DNA of 64,000 nucleotides from Hydractinia symbiolongicarpus (Eukaryota > Cnidaria > Hydrozoa > Anthoathecata > Hydractiniidae). Each line of letters begins with the position of its first letter. Within the stretch, counting starts at the first letter, position 1. The notes under the pieces were generated by a model that was not told where the DNA came from, did not search any database, and was given only the letters and a program-made list of their open reading frames with translations. Positions 1 to 11,888 of this stretch are shown one piece after another. A program made the position numbers and the translations under genes. Location of the stretch: positions 15,750,001-15,814,000 of the forward strand of contig NC_079883.1 of the NCBI RefSeq assembly GCF_029227915.1. Direction: 5' to 3'.

Positions 1-499
1 TTTGTTGCAGCCAAATGTATTTGCCTACTTTCACTTTTTAGCCAGAGGAAACAAATAGCTAGATAGCCACAGCCCACAGTTGCGGCTTAGTAAAAATCGT
101 AAAAGAAAAACAGAAAAAGAAATAATGTTAGCAAGGATTAAAATCTGTTATACCAAACTGAATAATAAGGCCTGCTAGCTAGCTGATTGGCGATGCTTCA
201 TCAGAATCTACGTTTGTAGCTATAATCTTAGCATTGGTTTGTTTAAAATTTATAAACTGCTAAAAACGTGTTAAAATATTAATCCTAAAATTCAAAATGC
301 CTTTTTTAAAAAATGCCTTCAAAATGCAGTTTTTATGACCCCTGCTTTTTTAATTTTTTTTTTTGAAAAGTTACAATTTTGGCTCACACACAGATAGTCA
401 AGTATTTAAAATGGTTTAATTGTCTTTTACATGGAGACTAACTACAGGGCCAGAACCCACAACCAGGATAAATATAAATTCATAGTTACCAACAGTGGG

Positions 500-625
500 T
501 CTCTTTAATAATAGCCGTATTCCGTCTGTCTGTTTATGCGCGAGAAAAAGTATGTTACTGAAACAAGAAATACGTTATACAAAGGACGGACGAACCTGCG
601 GATTTATCCACGGGCTACCGACTAG
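500..625 (+). mobile_element. Miniature Helitron-like element
   Basis: It begins TCTCTTTAATAATAGCCG and ends ACCGACTAG, with an imperfect hairpin (CCTGCGGA / TCCACGGG) just before the end. A 5' TC, a 3' CTAG and a subterminal hairpin are the marks of Helitron ends. It has no coding capacity and is followed without a gap by a second element of the same type (626-753). An identical pair lies in the duplicated segment at 2186-2311 and 2312-2439. Confidence 0.6.
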
Positions 626-753
626 TCTCTTTAATAATAGCCGTATTCCGTCTGTCTGTCACGCAAAATAGTACCGCAAGTAGCGAGACGCACGCAACAG
701 GGTTATAAAAAAGACGAGCGAACCTGTGGATTTTTCTACAGGTCACCGACTAG
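626..753 (+). mobile_element. Miniature Helitron-like element, second of a tandem pair
   Basis: It has the same start as its neighbour and ends CACCGACTAG after a hairpin with arms CCTGTGGA and TCTACAGG. It abuts the preceding element head to tail. Non-autonomous; no reading frame. Confidence 0.6.
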
Positions 754-1426
754 TGTGTAAAAAAACATCCAGAAATGAAAGTCATATACAGAATGTTCAA
801 TTACTAAAGGAGCAAGGTGAAGTATAGTCAACAAATTTTACAGACGGAAAAACAACTAAATTTCAGAGAGCATATAATATGACTAAAAGCATACTTTAAT
901 GGGATAAATTTTAGCATTTCGCGGGAACTTATTTTTGCGGAAAAGGGATGTTTTGTTTTTTCGCGGAGACTTTTCGCAGATGAGGTCATAATAGCAATTT
1001 TTAAAGAAAGCAAAATAAGTTGTCAAAAGGGTTCGGGGCTGAAAAGTACTGTCTCATCGACCCTCGTTACATCTGTCATTTCTACACCGACCGAGACAAA
1101 ATGTAGTTTTGCATTTTAGTTCAAAGCTTTTTCAACACAACTATAACGTCAGGTAAAATAAATACAATTATATAAAAACGAAACGAAATTCTAATTGAAT
1201 TCCAAAAAATCTGATTCTTTATCCGTTACATCCACTACTACTATTTAATTCTGTGGGTGTAAGGAACTTTCAATTGTTCCTACGTAAGGCTGGAAAGAGA
1301 ACTCATATGCGGTTGATCATCTGCATTAGAAGCTGGGAGCAAAGGATCAACTGATTCGAGACCTTTGTCAGTTTTCCCTTATATTTTCATCTTCAGTACT
1401 GGGCTGAATAATTAGGCCTACAAAAA

Positions 1427-1772
1427 AATGTGTGATCATCTGTAGTAAAATGTGTGATCGTCTGTACTAAAATGTGTGATTGTCTGTAGTAAAATGTGTG
1501 ATCGTCTGTAGTAAAATGCGTGATCATCTGTACTAAAATGTGTGATCGTCTGTACTAAAATGTGTGATTGTCTGTACTAAAATGTGTGATCGTCTGTAGT
1601 AAAATGTGTGATCGTCTGTACTAAAATGTGTGATCGTCTGTACTAAAATGTGTGATCGTCTGTACTAAAATGTGTGATTGTCTGTAGTAAAATGTGTGAT
1701 CGTCTGTAGTAAAATGTGTGATCGTCTGTACTAAAATGTGTGATCGTCTGTACTAAAATGTGTGATTGTCTG
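1427..1772. repeat. 22-bp satellite, short block
   Basis: About 15 tandem copies of the 22-bp unit TGTGTGATCGTCTGTACT + AAAA. Units vary mainly at two places: CGTC, TGTC or CATC, and TACT or TAGT. The order of variants, including a rare unit with GCGTGATCATC at about 1515, also occurs inside the large block near 5225. This suggests that the block was copied from there or converted by it. Confidence 0.95.
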
Positions 1773-3113
1773 TTAGTAAAAATCGTAAAAGAAAAACAGA
1801 AAAAGAAATAATGTTAGCAAGGATTAAAATCTGTTATACCAAACTGAATAATAAGGCCTGCTAGCTAGCTGATTGGCGATGCTTCATCAGAATCTACGTT
1901 TGTAGCTATAATCTTAGCATTGGTTTGTTTAAAATTTATAAACTGCTAAAAACGTGTTAAAATATTAATCCTAAAATTCAAAATGCCTTTTTTAAAAAAT
2001 GCCTTCAAAATGCAGTTTTTATGACCCCTGCTTTTTTAATTTTTTTTTTTGAAAAGTTACAATTTTGGCTCACACACAGATAGTCAAGTATTTAAAATGG
2101 TTTAATTGTCTTTTACATGGAGACTAACTACAGGGCCAGAACCCACAACCAGGATAAATATAAATTCATAGTTACCAACAGTGGGTCTCTTTAATAATAG
2201 CCGTATTCCGTCTGTCTGTTTATGCGCGAGAAAAAGTATGTTACTGAAACAAGAAATACGTTATACAAAGGACGGACGAACCTGCGGATTTATCCACGGG
2301 CTACCGACTAGTCTCTTTAATAATAGCCGTATTCCGTCTGTCTGTCACGCAAAATAGTACCGCAAGTAGCGAGACGCACGCAACAGGGTTATAAAAAAGA
2401 CGAGCGAACCTGTGGATTTTTCTACAGGTCACCGACTAGTGTGTAAAAAAACATCCAGAAATGAAAGTCATATACAGAATGTTCAATTACTAAAGGAGCA
2501 AGGTGAAGTATAGTCAACAAATTTTACAGACGGAAAAACAACTAAATTTCAGAGAGCATATAATATGACTAAAAGCATACTTTAATGGGATAAATTTTAG
2601 CATTTCGCGGGAACTTATTTTTGCGGAAAAGGGATGTTTTGTTTTTTCGCGGAGACTTTTCGCAGATGAGGTCATAATAGCAATTTTTAAAGAAAGCAAA
2701 ATAAGTTGTCAAAAGGGTTCGGGGCTGAAAAGTACTGTCTCATCGACCCTCGTTACATCTGTCATTTCTACACCGACCGAGACAAAATGTAGTTTTGCAT
2801 TTTAGTTCAAAGCTTTTTCAACACAACTATAACGTCAGGTAAAATAAATACAATTATATAAAAACGAAACGAAATTCTAATTGAATTCCAAAAAATCTGA
2901 TTCTTTATCCGTTACATCCACTACTACTATTTAATTCTGTGGGTGTAAGGAACTTTCAATTGTTCCTACGTAAGGCTGGAAAGAGAACTCATATGCGGTT
3001 GATCATCTGCATTAGAAGCTGGGAGCAAAGGATCAACTGATTCGAGACCTTTGTCAGTTTTCCCTTATATTTTCATCTTCAGTACTGGGCTGAATAATTA
3101 GGCCTACAAAAAA
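1773..3113. repeat. Copy 2 of a long direct duplication
   Basis: Second copy of 87-1427 (offset 1686). It holds another pair of mini-Helitrons at 2186-2311 and 2312-2439. Its right edge continues into sequence absent from copy 1. Confidence 0.9.
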
Positions 3114-3314
3114 GGAAGCCTCAGACTTTGAAAACAAAGAAAAACAAAAAATTAGAATTTCGCGCATCGAGCATATTTTTCAAAACTTTTTGCGGGAACA
3201 AATTTTCGCGGATGGCCTCTTTCAAAATTTTTGAAGGGACATATTTTCGCGGATAGTACCCAAATCCGCGAATCGCGCGAAGTTTAATCCCCGCGAAGAT
3301 TTATCCCATTAAAG
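2580..3314. mobile_element. Non-autonomous element with terminal inverted repeats
   Basis: CTTTAATGGGATAAAT at 2580-2595 is matched exactly in reverse complement at 3299-3314. The motif TTTCGCGG and its complement recur just inside both ends. There is no reading frame of note. A related TTTCGCGG cluster lies at 19995-20126 and a weaker one at 21755-21860, so this is a dispersed repeat family. In the other copy of the duplication only the left end survives. Confidence 0.6.
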
Positions 3315-4119
3315 TAATTTACAAAAGGATGAATATATATGATGTTGTAGTAGCTATCACTGTAATGTAATGTTCGAGCGGTAAACGTATCAAAATTTAA
3401 AAAAATTATAACATTCTAACCAGAACGAACGAAGTGAAAATTAGCTACAGCTTTATGCCTAACATGTCATCACCGCCTACAACAAGAACATTATGCAGAA
3501 GAAGAACACCACCATGGAAAACCTGTGACTGTATGAACACAGAAGAATGAATAACCAGTGTTTATCAAACAATTTTTTCACGAAGCAACTTTAACCACAT
3601 TAAATATATGTTGTTTTACCCTTTTTTAAATAGTTTTAATCAGTTTTTAAGTGAAATTAGTATATTATATCGGTCAAATATACTAATTCTACTTAAAAAA
3701 TGAAAATTTTGTAGGCCCTGTAAGTTACAGAATTACAGGTCTACATATTTATAGGGAGTTTTTTAGGTTTCTAATTAGTGTTTAAAGATGGTAGCAAGGT
3801 TGTTATACGCAATAATGGTATTAGTACAAAAAACACCTGTGATTTGCTTCTTATTAAGTTATAACTGTAGGTTAGTGGTTAATTGGGTCTGCGTAGCTCA
3901 GAGTGAGCATTAAACACTTTAGCTGAAAATAATAGACAGGGTATATCCCTCGATCCATGCAGAATATGCACATCTCTCTCTATAGATTCATGTAAGAAAC
4001 GAGGAAAATCAGACCTGAATTTGTGCAACAAAATATCTTATTAGAAAAGTGGTTTAATGGCACCCTCCTGTGCCTTTGCTTTTGATATTTTTTAGTTTAT
4101 TCTTCAATTTAATTTTTAG
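3315..4119. other. Intron or unique AT-rich sequence
   Basis: No coding pattern, RNA gene or clear repeat is recognised. The end, from about 4080, is a pyrimidine-rich tract leading to the TTTTTAG acceptor of the exon at 4120. Confidence 0.5.
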
Positions 4120-4253
4120 CCACCACAGCAACCTTCTTCATATGTGTCTGCTGCTTTTACACCTCTGACAAACTTCAAGAAAACTTCTAGTACATTAGAT
4201 GAACGTAGAAAAGAGGATGTTGTGAAGTCAGCTGTTATAGCAATGACGTCATC
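4120..4253 (+). CDS. COG2: COG2-like host gene, internal coding exon
   Basis: The exon lies between an acceptor (ATTTTTAG) and a donor (GTAAGG). It reads PPQQPSSYVSAAFTPL and onward for 44 codons plus two bases, ending AIAMTSS-like across the splice. The two left-over bases fit the single base that opens the next exon at 10959. The content matches my knowledge of the C-terminal region of COG2, a subunit of the conserved oligomeric Golgi complex that tethers vesicles in retrograde Golgi traffic. Upstream exons were not found between 1 and 4119 and probably lie outside the window. The gene assignment rests on pattern recognition of three short exons, not on a search. Confidence 0.6.
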
Positions 4254-4647
4254 GTAAGGAAAACTTTGTTATTTTTTGGAAACATATTGAACTGTTATAT
4301 GTGTATTTATATGTATTTACTCCACCTTTAAATCCTATTCAGTAGTCAAAAGCATGCATTTTTATCATTTTTAAGCATGCACAAAAATTATTTTTTTACT
4401 TCTAAAAAATTCATTCAAATTCTTAGGAAATGTGCAACTAAAATACGATAACAAATGTTTGGGAACTTTTTTCAAGCAACCTGTTTGTTGCAGCATTGTC
4501 ATCGATCTTAAGAAACCTGGAAAAGCATTTAATTTCCGACTAAACTAAGAATATGAGCCTGGAAAAATTCATTATGGCATAAGTGATCTTTTCTTCAAAA
4601 TATTGTATTGATTACAATAGCCACTATCATTTAATGCTGTGTATATT

Positions 4648-5650
4648 ACTAAAATGTGTGATCGTCTGTACTAAAATGTGTGATCGTCTGTACTAAAATG
4701 TGTGATTGTCTGTAGTAAAATGTGTGATCGTCTGTAGTAAAATGTGTGATCATCTGTACTAAAATGTGTGATCGTCTGTACTAAAATGTGTGATTGTCTG
4801 TACTAAAATGTGTGATCGTCTGTAGTAAAATGTGTGATCGTCTGTACTAAAATGTGTGATCGTCTGTACTAAAATGTGTGATCGTCTGTACTAAAATGTG
4901 TGATTGTCTGTAGTAAAATGTGTGATCGTCTGTAGTAAAATGTGTGATCGTCTGTACTAAAATGTGTGATCGTCTGTACTAAAATGTGTGATTGTCTGTA
5001 GTAAAATGTGTGATCGTCTGTATTAAAATGTGTGATCGTCTGTACTAAAATGTGTGATCGTCTGTACTAAAATGTGTGATTGTCTGTAGTAAAATGTGTG
5101 ATCGTCTGTACTAAAATGTGTGATCATCTGTAGTAAAATGTGTGATCATCTGTAGTAAAATGTGTGATCGTCTGTACTAAAATGTGTGATTGTCTGTAGT
5201 AAAATGTGTGATCGTCTGTAGTAAAATGCGTGATCATCTGTACTAAAATGTGTGATCGTCTGTACTAAAATGTGTGATTGTCTGTACTAAAATGTGTGAT
5301 CGTCTGTAGTAAAATGTGTGATCGTCTGTACTAAAATGTGTGATCGTCTGTACTAAAATGTGTGATCGTCTGTACTAAAATGTGTGATTGTCTGTAGTAA
5401 AATGTGTGATCGTCTGTAGTAAAATGTGTGATCGTCTGTACTAAAATGTGTGATCGTCTGTACTAAAATGTGTGATTGTCTGTAGTAAAATGTGTGATCG
5501 TCTGTAGTAAAATGTGTGATCGTCTGTACTAAAATGTGTGATCGTCTGTACTAAAATGTGTGATTGTCTGTAGTAAAATGTGTGATCGTCTGTACTAAAA
5601 TGTGTGATCATCTGTAGTAAAATGTGTGATCATCTGTAGTAAAATGTGTT
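4648..5650. repeat. 22-bp satellite, large block in a COG2 intron
   Basis: About 45 tandem copies of the same 22-bp unit as at 1427-1772. Variants appear in a recurring order of four or five units, which suggests a higher-order repeat. It lies in the intron between exons 4120-4253 and 10959-11151. There is no spacer diversity, so it is not a CRISPR array. Confidence 0.95.
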
Positions 5651-6129
5651 AGTGATAAAATCTGTGTAGTGCTGGGATTGTGCGTCAACTCACTGGCTAA
5701 ATTTTGAAGAGAGGATAAATCATAGTTTTTACAGAGTTGTAGTCTTTAAATGCTGATGTCAGTAATTCTGTAAGAGTTTTTATAAAAAAATAATGGAATC
5801 TATTGAAAGAGAAAAGTTAATTTAAAAAATGGTATAAAATAATACCAAATTTAATAAAAGAATAACACGCCATTTTTAAAGTAAAATATCAAGCATAGAC
5901 TGTAAAAAACGTAAATTTTTCCACTTGGGAGTACTTAAAAGTACGATTAATTACGTAAATTTAAGTAATCCCATTGCGAAAATGTGACAATGATTGGTCA
6001 TCTACCTGATCATTTAATTCCGGTTTGCGTAGAGTAATAAAGGCAGCCTCGAAAATTTTTCTTTTACGGAAGTGGGAGGGCGCAAAGGACAAAATTTTTC
6101 AGGTACACTTGACTACCAAATTCCTTCAA
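5651..6129. other. Intron sequence without recognised features
   Basis: AT-rich intron sequence; I see no gene or clear repeat in it. Confidence 0.4.
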
Positions 6130-6760
6130 ATGTTTAGAAGGTTCGGATTTTCCTTTCTTATCCTCGTCTTCCAATCAATCATCGAGTAGTACAGTTTCTC
6201 TCAGTTTCACCAATGTAGGTTTTACCGCAGGAACACACTCCTTCATAATTGACACATGATTTGTGAGCAATTTCGTCCTTGAGTGTAAATAAAGATCTAA
6301 TATTGCGTGTTGACCAAATTACAACAAAGCGACATTTCCCATTCGTAAAAATTTCAATTCTTTCAATGAACTTTTTTACATCGGATTCGTTACTAGGACA
6401 TTAAGGTAGTTTTGAAAACAATTTTGAAACAACCAATTTTGAAACAAACAACTAGGAATCAAAGGCTCATTGTCCGATTTATTTTGGTAATCTCGAATAA
6501 CAGAATTTATGAATCCTAACGGAAAAGCAACTTCTTGAAAACGTTGTTTGATTGTATGAATTTCGGCCAAAGTCTGATGAAATCTTCTCAGCACGGTGTA
6601 GTTCGCCATTAATTGCATTCCGCTGGTAGCGTTTAGGTACTTGGGAACACCAGAATGTAGGTAACTCACCAGGTTTTCGATACACTTTCGTACTAACTGA
6701 TCCGTCATGGTTTACTTGCAATGCAGTATCTAAAAATTTTGTTAGATTTACTAAATAAAT
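6130..6760 (-). pseudogene. Penelope-like retroelement remnant (RT end plus GIY-YIG endonuclease)
   Basis: On the minus strand, successive frames read LQVNHDGSVSTKVYRKPGEL and PKRYQRNAINGELHRAEKI, typical of the end of the reverse transcriptase in Penelope-like elements. They are followed at about 6180-6310 by VCSCGKTYIGETERN, the GIY-YIG endonuclease core. The frame changes between 6480 and 6708 and again before the endonuclease, and stops follow it, so the copy is dead. Only the 3' third of an element is present. It lies in a host intron on the opposite strand. Confidence 0.7.
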
Positions 6761-7102
6761 TTGAACTACATGTTTATTTTAAAAGCTCTGCTTTGCAGTC
6801 TCTTAAAGAACTCTTGTAAGTTACCTCTTCGATTATCCAGGTTTAAGCCCTGTGATACCTGGGATTTTTTGGCGTGTGTAACCCTAGGCAGGTGCTGCGG
6901 TTAATAAATCCTGATGCTATAAATGCTATAAATTTGTTATAATTAAAAGCAACTCGGAATTAGTAATGAAAATACTAGTCCTGACAATTTGAAATTGGTT
7001 TGCATTATATACACTTACTCGTATGAATCCCTAGTAACAATATTTATTAAGGAACTGAATTAAAAAAACTGCACCCATTGATAAAATAGCAAAAAAAATG
7101 GC
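6761..7102. other. Intron sequence without recognised features
   Basis: AT-rich; nothing supported. Confidence 0.4.
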
Positions 7103-7265
7103 ATTGCACTTATAACTTTAGGGATTGGAGACCAGTAAAAATAACTGATGTCATCTCTTACGTGAGAACTAGGTACCAGGTTGGACCAGCTGGGATAAGT
7201 TGCCCAAAACAGCTATACACAATGCGTTTTGGAATAGACGGATTGATAGTGTCATCATAAAATCT
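7103..7265 (+). mobile_element. Diverged internal fragment of the long Helitron family
   Basis: It aligns by eye to the middle of the intact Helitrons at 13500-14961. Shared blocks include GTTTTGGAATAGACGGATTG and the stretch around TAACTGATGTCATCTC. Neither end of the element is present. Confidence 0.5.
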
Positions 7266-8194
7266 TTAAATTTTAGTAAATCTCCTTAACTGTTTGTTAA
7301 GTGGTCTATATAATAGAAGGATTGGCTAAACAAATTTCTAAAAATAATTTTGTTATGTAAGTAGACAGGCTGTTCATAATTTGTTGGGAAATAGCAGCTT
7401 TTTAGCCATCTTTCAGTGAAAAAACAGATCGCCTGACGATCGCTCCGCACCTGAAAGGCTGCGAGAGTTCCGTTTTGACAAATGGGTAGTGCGAGCGCGG
7501 AAGGTCGAAAATGCGCTAGTTGCAATTTCTGCGATGTCCGCATTATGGAACAAATAACGCAGCCCGCACCGCTTCAGGAAATCGAAAAAAATAAGCTATG
7601 CTGACGTCAGCATGAATCATCACAGTTTGAGGTTTCGAATCTGACAAAATAACTTTAAGAAAAAAATAATTGCAGCATCGCCTGACTCAAATTCATTAAA
7701 TTCATTTAAAAATATTTGATTGTATTTATTTATATATTTTATGCTTTTGTGTGTATTTAAAGTAGTTTACAAGTGCTACCAACTTTTGTCCGTTCAATAT
7801 ACGCTGATCTTTCCTAATCATAATACCAATGTTTTTTTTGCAACTATTTCTTTCATAAACTAAATTATTTAATGTTTGATATTCGTTTTTGTGTTTTATG
7901 ATTTTTTACTTTGCGCTATTTTATACATTTACTTACGCAAGATAATAATTATTTGTAATCTATGGATATGCTTGAAAAAAAAATGGATTATTACTATTGC
8001 ATTTGATCAAGGAGACAATGGCTTACGGGGATATATCAATGTATGCACGGAAACACCTTTTCAAGAATTTATTAACTTGCTTCTTTACTGATAAAGCATA
8101 AAATGCTGATCAAAATAATATTTAAGATCCACCACTTTTGTTAATATAATGCCCATAGCTTTTAATTTAAATTAGTGAAGCCGTTGAAATGCAC
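7266..8194. other. Intron sequence without recognised features
   Basis: AT-rich. Short open frames here have no recognisable content. Confidence 0.4.
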
Positions 8195-10144
8195 TTATTT
8201 ATTTATTTTTTCATTTTATTTATTTGTCCAATATTTATACAGGGTTGCCAATTCAGATTTTATACAAGTAAATACATGTACAATTCTATTATCAATATGG
8301 GTCCTGTTAATAATAAAATTGTCAAAAATTAAAAATTGATGTTTGAGAAGTAAAAAGACTTTAAAACCACAATAGAAGGATTAAAAGGGGGAAAAGAAAG
8401 AAAAAAAAACAAAGTAGGAGAGCAACTACCACTAAGAGATACGAGGTAAAAAGTTTCTAAGCTGATACGGCATAGGCGCACAAAGAGTAAATAACAGAAC
8501 AAATGTATATGTATGATGTTAGATAAACAACAATAACAACAAAAAATAAGAACAATTGAAATGACTTCTAATTAAGATTTTATTCATATTAATTTTTTTT
8601 TGATTTCGGATATTTACAGGAAGTTTGTTATAAATAATATCATCAGTGTAATAAAATGACGTTCTTTCGAATTCGAGACGTGCTTTCGGCAGTTTCAACG
8701 AGATCTTGTTGTTTCTTCTTTGCTTGGTATGATTCATTGAATTAAAATAGTTCACGTAGTTCTCCTATACGTTTCCGTTGATCGATTTTCGTACAAAAAT
8801 ACAGGCTTTAGTAAGAAGTAATGCCGTGATTAATAATCCTACAAGCTGTAAGGTGATGTTGTGACAGTTTTAAGCGTTTAGTTTCACAGACGGTCAGTTT
8901 TACAAAACCACAGTATGTAACCATAGGCTGTATCATACTTTTGTAGATAGCTGTAGCTAAGACTTTGGTCGAATTTTTCGTAAGAGGCGTACTTTATTTG
9001 TGGCTTTCTTGAAGGTATTGTCAAAATTTTTGTTCAGGTTCAGGTGTGGGTCCAGAGTGATACCAAGATATTTGTATGACATGGTAAAATGTATGTTGCT
9101 GGATCCATATGTTCAACGTTGTTGGCTGCAGTTTAAGATTTTTTGCAGTATTGAAAAACATACATTCCGTTCTTCCAGGTTTTAGATTGAGTCACATTTC
9201 GTTCTCACCGCACCAATCGTATATTCTTTTCATGGCCGATGATAAACGGGACTCAATTATATGTGTATCCTTCCCTGCAACAAAGAGGACTGTGTCATCA
9301 GCATACATGATGGCATCAGAGTGATTAAGAATTTCGAATAGATCGTAAAAAAAATGAACAGTACGGGTCCCAAAATTGACCCATGTGGTACTCTCGAGGT
9401 ACTAGATGGTAATCGGAAAGTGCATTATCATATGTGACATATTGAGTCATATTGAACGGACAGTCTGTGAACCAATTCAGTTCACGTTCTTTAATACCAT
9501 AATAGGATAGTTTGGATAGTAACTTTAAGTGACTTAACATATCAAACGCTTTTGTGAGATTTAAAAACACCAACTACTTTTTTCTCGTCTGCCTTTCGCC
9601 GAATGGAGTCAGTAGAAAAAGCTGCCGCAAGCTCAGTGGAACTTTTTTATCTAAAACCAAATTAATTATTAAGAAGATTGTTTGTTTCAATGTGGGAAAC
9701 TAACTCTTATGTACTAATCGTTCGATAATATTTGAAATAGCTGGTATGACAGATATTGGTCGATAGTTGCCGACGTCCGCTGATGCACCTGATTTATAGA
9801 GTGCGGTAACTTTGGTGCGTTTCCTATCGGGTGGGTACGTTGACGATGATAGGGGTGTATTGATAAGGTGTGTCAAATGCTTGGCGATCACATCCTTACA
9901 GTCTTTTAGTAGCCACCCTGGTATGTCATCCAAGCCAACTGATTTTTTACGCTTCATATTTCCAAGAAGTTGTTTTACTTCAGCGACAGAAGAAGCATTG
10001 AATTCGAACCGTTTGTTTGCTATATTCTTTGCGGGTTGATAGTACTTGCAGGTTGAATCAACAAATAGTCCGACGACTCTGGAAAAGAAGCGGCAAAAAC
10101 CCTCTGCGATCTCTTTAGCATGGGTAGTAGTTTTTTTGTCAATT
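8195..10144 (-). pseudogene. Degraded LINE, reverse transcriptase end (CR1/Jockey-type)
   Basis: The minus strand carries, in order from high to low coordinate: a region ending KRKKSVGLDDIPGWLLKDC and NYRPISVIPAISNIIERLV (fingers, about 9700-9957); FLNLTKAFDMLSHLKLLSKL with the first catalytic region (9480-9573); DAIMYADDTVLF, the YADD catalytic core (about 9280-9324); and a C-terminal tail, PVNIRNQKKINMNKI, near 8590-8630. Frameshifts and at least one stop break it. The apurinic endonuclease domain is missing, so it is 5' truncated. The 3' untranslated part probably runs to about 8195 with TTTATT repeats. Confidence 0.75.
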
Positions 10145-10315
10145 GTGAAAGAACTTATAAGTTTGAGACCAAATTACTTGGAAAGGGGTGTTAATAACTG
10201 ACGCCATTTCCTGCGTTGACAACTAGGGACCACCTTGGACCAAATTTGGATCAATTTTCTAGAGCTGGGTAAACTCAACCTTTCGGAACAGATGGGTGGA
10301 TGGCGTTATCATCTG
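10145..10315 (+). mobile_element. Helitron internal fragment
   Basis: It contains GAGACCAAATTACTTGGAAA, then TAACTGACGCCATTTCCTGC and the CTAGGGACCACCTTGGACCA block, all present in the intact copies at 13500-14961. Both termini are missing. Confidence 0.6.
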
Positions 10316-10958
10316 AATATGTTATGCTCTTTAGGAAAACGGACCACTGTGTAATTCGTATCTTGTAAACTACGACATGGAAATTTCACGTTTTTAAAAA
10401 TACTAGTGGTTGGTAAGTGGAAAGTCGTATAAATTATATTGAACTCGTTATTTGTAGGTTAAAAATTTCTTGCGTGAATAAACCGCTCTTGGCCAACAGA
10501 CAAAGTGCGAAATAAGTATTTCTGAAAAAAAAATTTTCTAGTTGGAACATTTGTGTGGGTTCAGAGTCAAAATTTCGCCTTGAAAAGGCTCTTGAAAACA
10601 GTTTAAATTGAGAAATGATATTGCTTGTTACACACTTCTACACACTGAATTAGCCTTATAGAACTAGATATCTCCCTGTGTGAATCCCGAGCGACTTCTT
10701 GTTGCAATTCTCGAAAATTGCACGAGTTTTGAATTTTATAAAAAAGCTTTATTTGAATTACAAATTGATTTTTTGACTTGATAAAAAAATGTTGGTATGT
10801 TGGCATAACGCTTAAGAATTCTGAAATCCTAACTTTAATTATCATATATAACCAACGTATGACTTTTATCCGTCGTAATTACACGCTATAATTTAAGTTT
10901 TTATTTCTAAATTTGACGTCTATTGTGCTAAGTACTATATTATTAATAAACATTTTAG
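10316..10958. other. Intron sequence up to the acceptor
   Basis: AT-rich, no coding pattern. It ends with a TTTTAG acceptor at 10958. Confidence 0.4.
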
Positions 10959-11151
10959 TTATTACTGTTCTGTGAACGAACTTCTAACTGCCATAAAGAA
11001 GACTGAAGACAGTCTACAAAGATTGAAACAACAACGAAAAGCTGTTACCGGTCAGTGTGATGCAAGTACAGGTACGAAGACAAATGAGATATCTGATGAG
11101 AATAAGATACGCAAACAAATCTATCTTGATGCAGAAGAATTTGGAAAACAA
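10959..11151 (+). CDS. COG2: COG2-like host gene, penultimate coding exon
   Basis: It opens with one base that completes the codon split at 4253, then reads YYCSVNELLTAIKKTEDSLQ, a linker rich in Thr and Ser, and SDENKIRKQIYLDAEEFGKQ. It ends on a codon boundary before the donor GTAGGT. The charged helix followed by a D-x-KIR-x-Q-x-x-LD segment matches the C-terminal part of COG2 as I know the family. The next exon (25899) starts in the same phase. A Helitron array begins only 24 bases after the donor. Confidence 0.65.
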
Positions 11152-11175
11152 GTAGGTACATTACTATTATAATTA

Positions 11176-11888
11176 CTAGTCGATAACGCCCGTGGAAAAA
11201 TCCACTTAGGCAATAGGACATTGAAAAAGTTGGTTTGCTGACGTCAGCATTGCAAATCCAAAAACAAATTGGCGAAATTTAGTTTATTCGTTGCCTGTAA
11301 CGTGTAGAGGTTGAAACGTTGATCAAAATATATAGGATCATATCTTTTCAGCGAACGAAAAAGGACATAAAAGGGTTTAAAAATTTTGCTGACGGCAGCA
11401 AAGGCCCGTTAAAACGCAAAAAAAAATTTTCAGAAATTTATATCCCTGTTACCTTCATCGTATAGACCTTGAAACGATGATCAAGAATAGGATCATGTAC
11501 TTTCGACAAACGGTTGCAGAGATATTGGGGTTTAAAGGTTTTTTGATGACGTCATCAACCCGTCCATTCCGAAACGGATTGGGGAACCAGGTTTTGGAAA
11601 ATTACCCAAATTGGTCCTAGGTACTCCCTAGTTTTACCTACGCGGTGAAAAATCATTGACGTCACCACCTAGTTTCCAAGTTATTTGGCCTCTAAGTTTT
11701 AGGTGCACTGTAATGGCTTCATTAATTTAATATAGGACATTGACGTTAAAGTAGTGTTATTGACGTTGCGCCGTAACGTCAGAAAATTTAACATATTAGA
11801 CATAAGTTTTTCGGCGACATCAAAGGAAAATGACGATATCCACTTTGCCTGTTACAAGCAGACACAGTCTCTGTATTATTATAAGAGA
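11176..11888 (-). mobile_element. Non-autonomous Helitron A (minus)
   Basis: On the minus strand it starts TCTCTTATAATAATAC, carries the hairpin GTGGATTTTTCCAC about 12 bases before the end and finishes with CTAG. Length is about 713 bp. It contains several copies of the palindrome TGACGTCA. There is no helicase or Rep gene. It lies head to tail with elements B and C. Confidence 0.8.

Larger units (their letters stand above)
87..1427. repeat. Copy 1 of a long direct duplication
   Basis: This segment recurs at 1773-3113 with a constant offset of 1686 bases and no differences that I noticed. The two copies are separated by a block of 22-bp satellite. Copy 1 runs into satellite, whereas copy 2 runs into unique sequence that completes an inverted-repeat element, so copy 2 looks like the original context. 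The segment contains two mini-Helitrons and a cluster rich in TTTCGCGG-type motifs. Near-identity means either a very recent duplication or an assembly artefact. Confidence 0.9.

Noticed and set aside
828-1013. 61-codon minus-strand frame repeated at 2514-2699
   Set aside because: It lies in the noncoding duplicated segment with TTTCGCGG motifs; the repetition reflects the duplication, not selection.
4648-5650. CRISPR-like regular repeats
   Set aside because: The 22-bp units are contiguous with no unique spacers, so this is a satellite.
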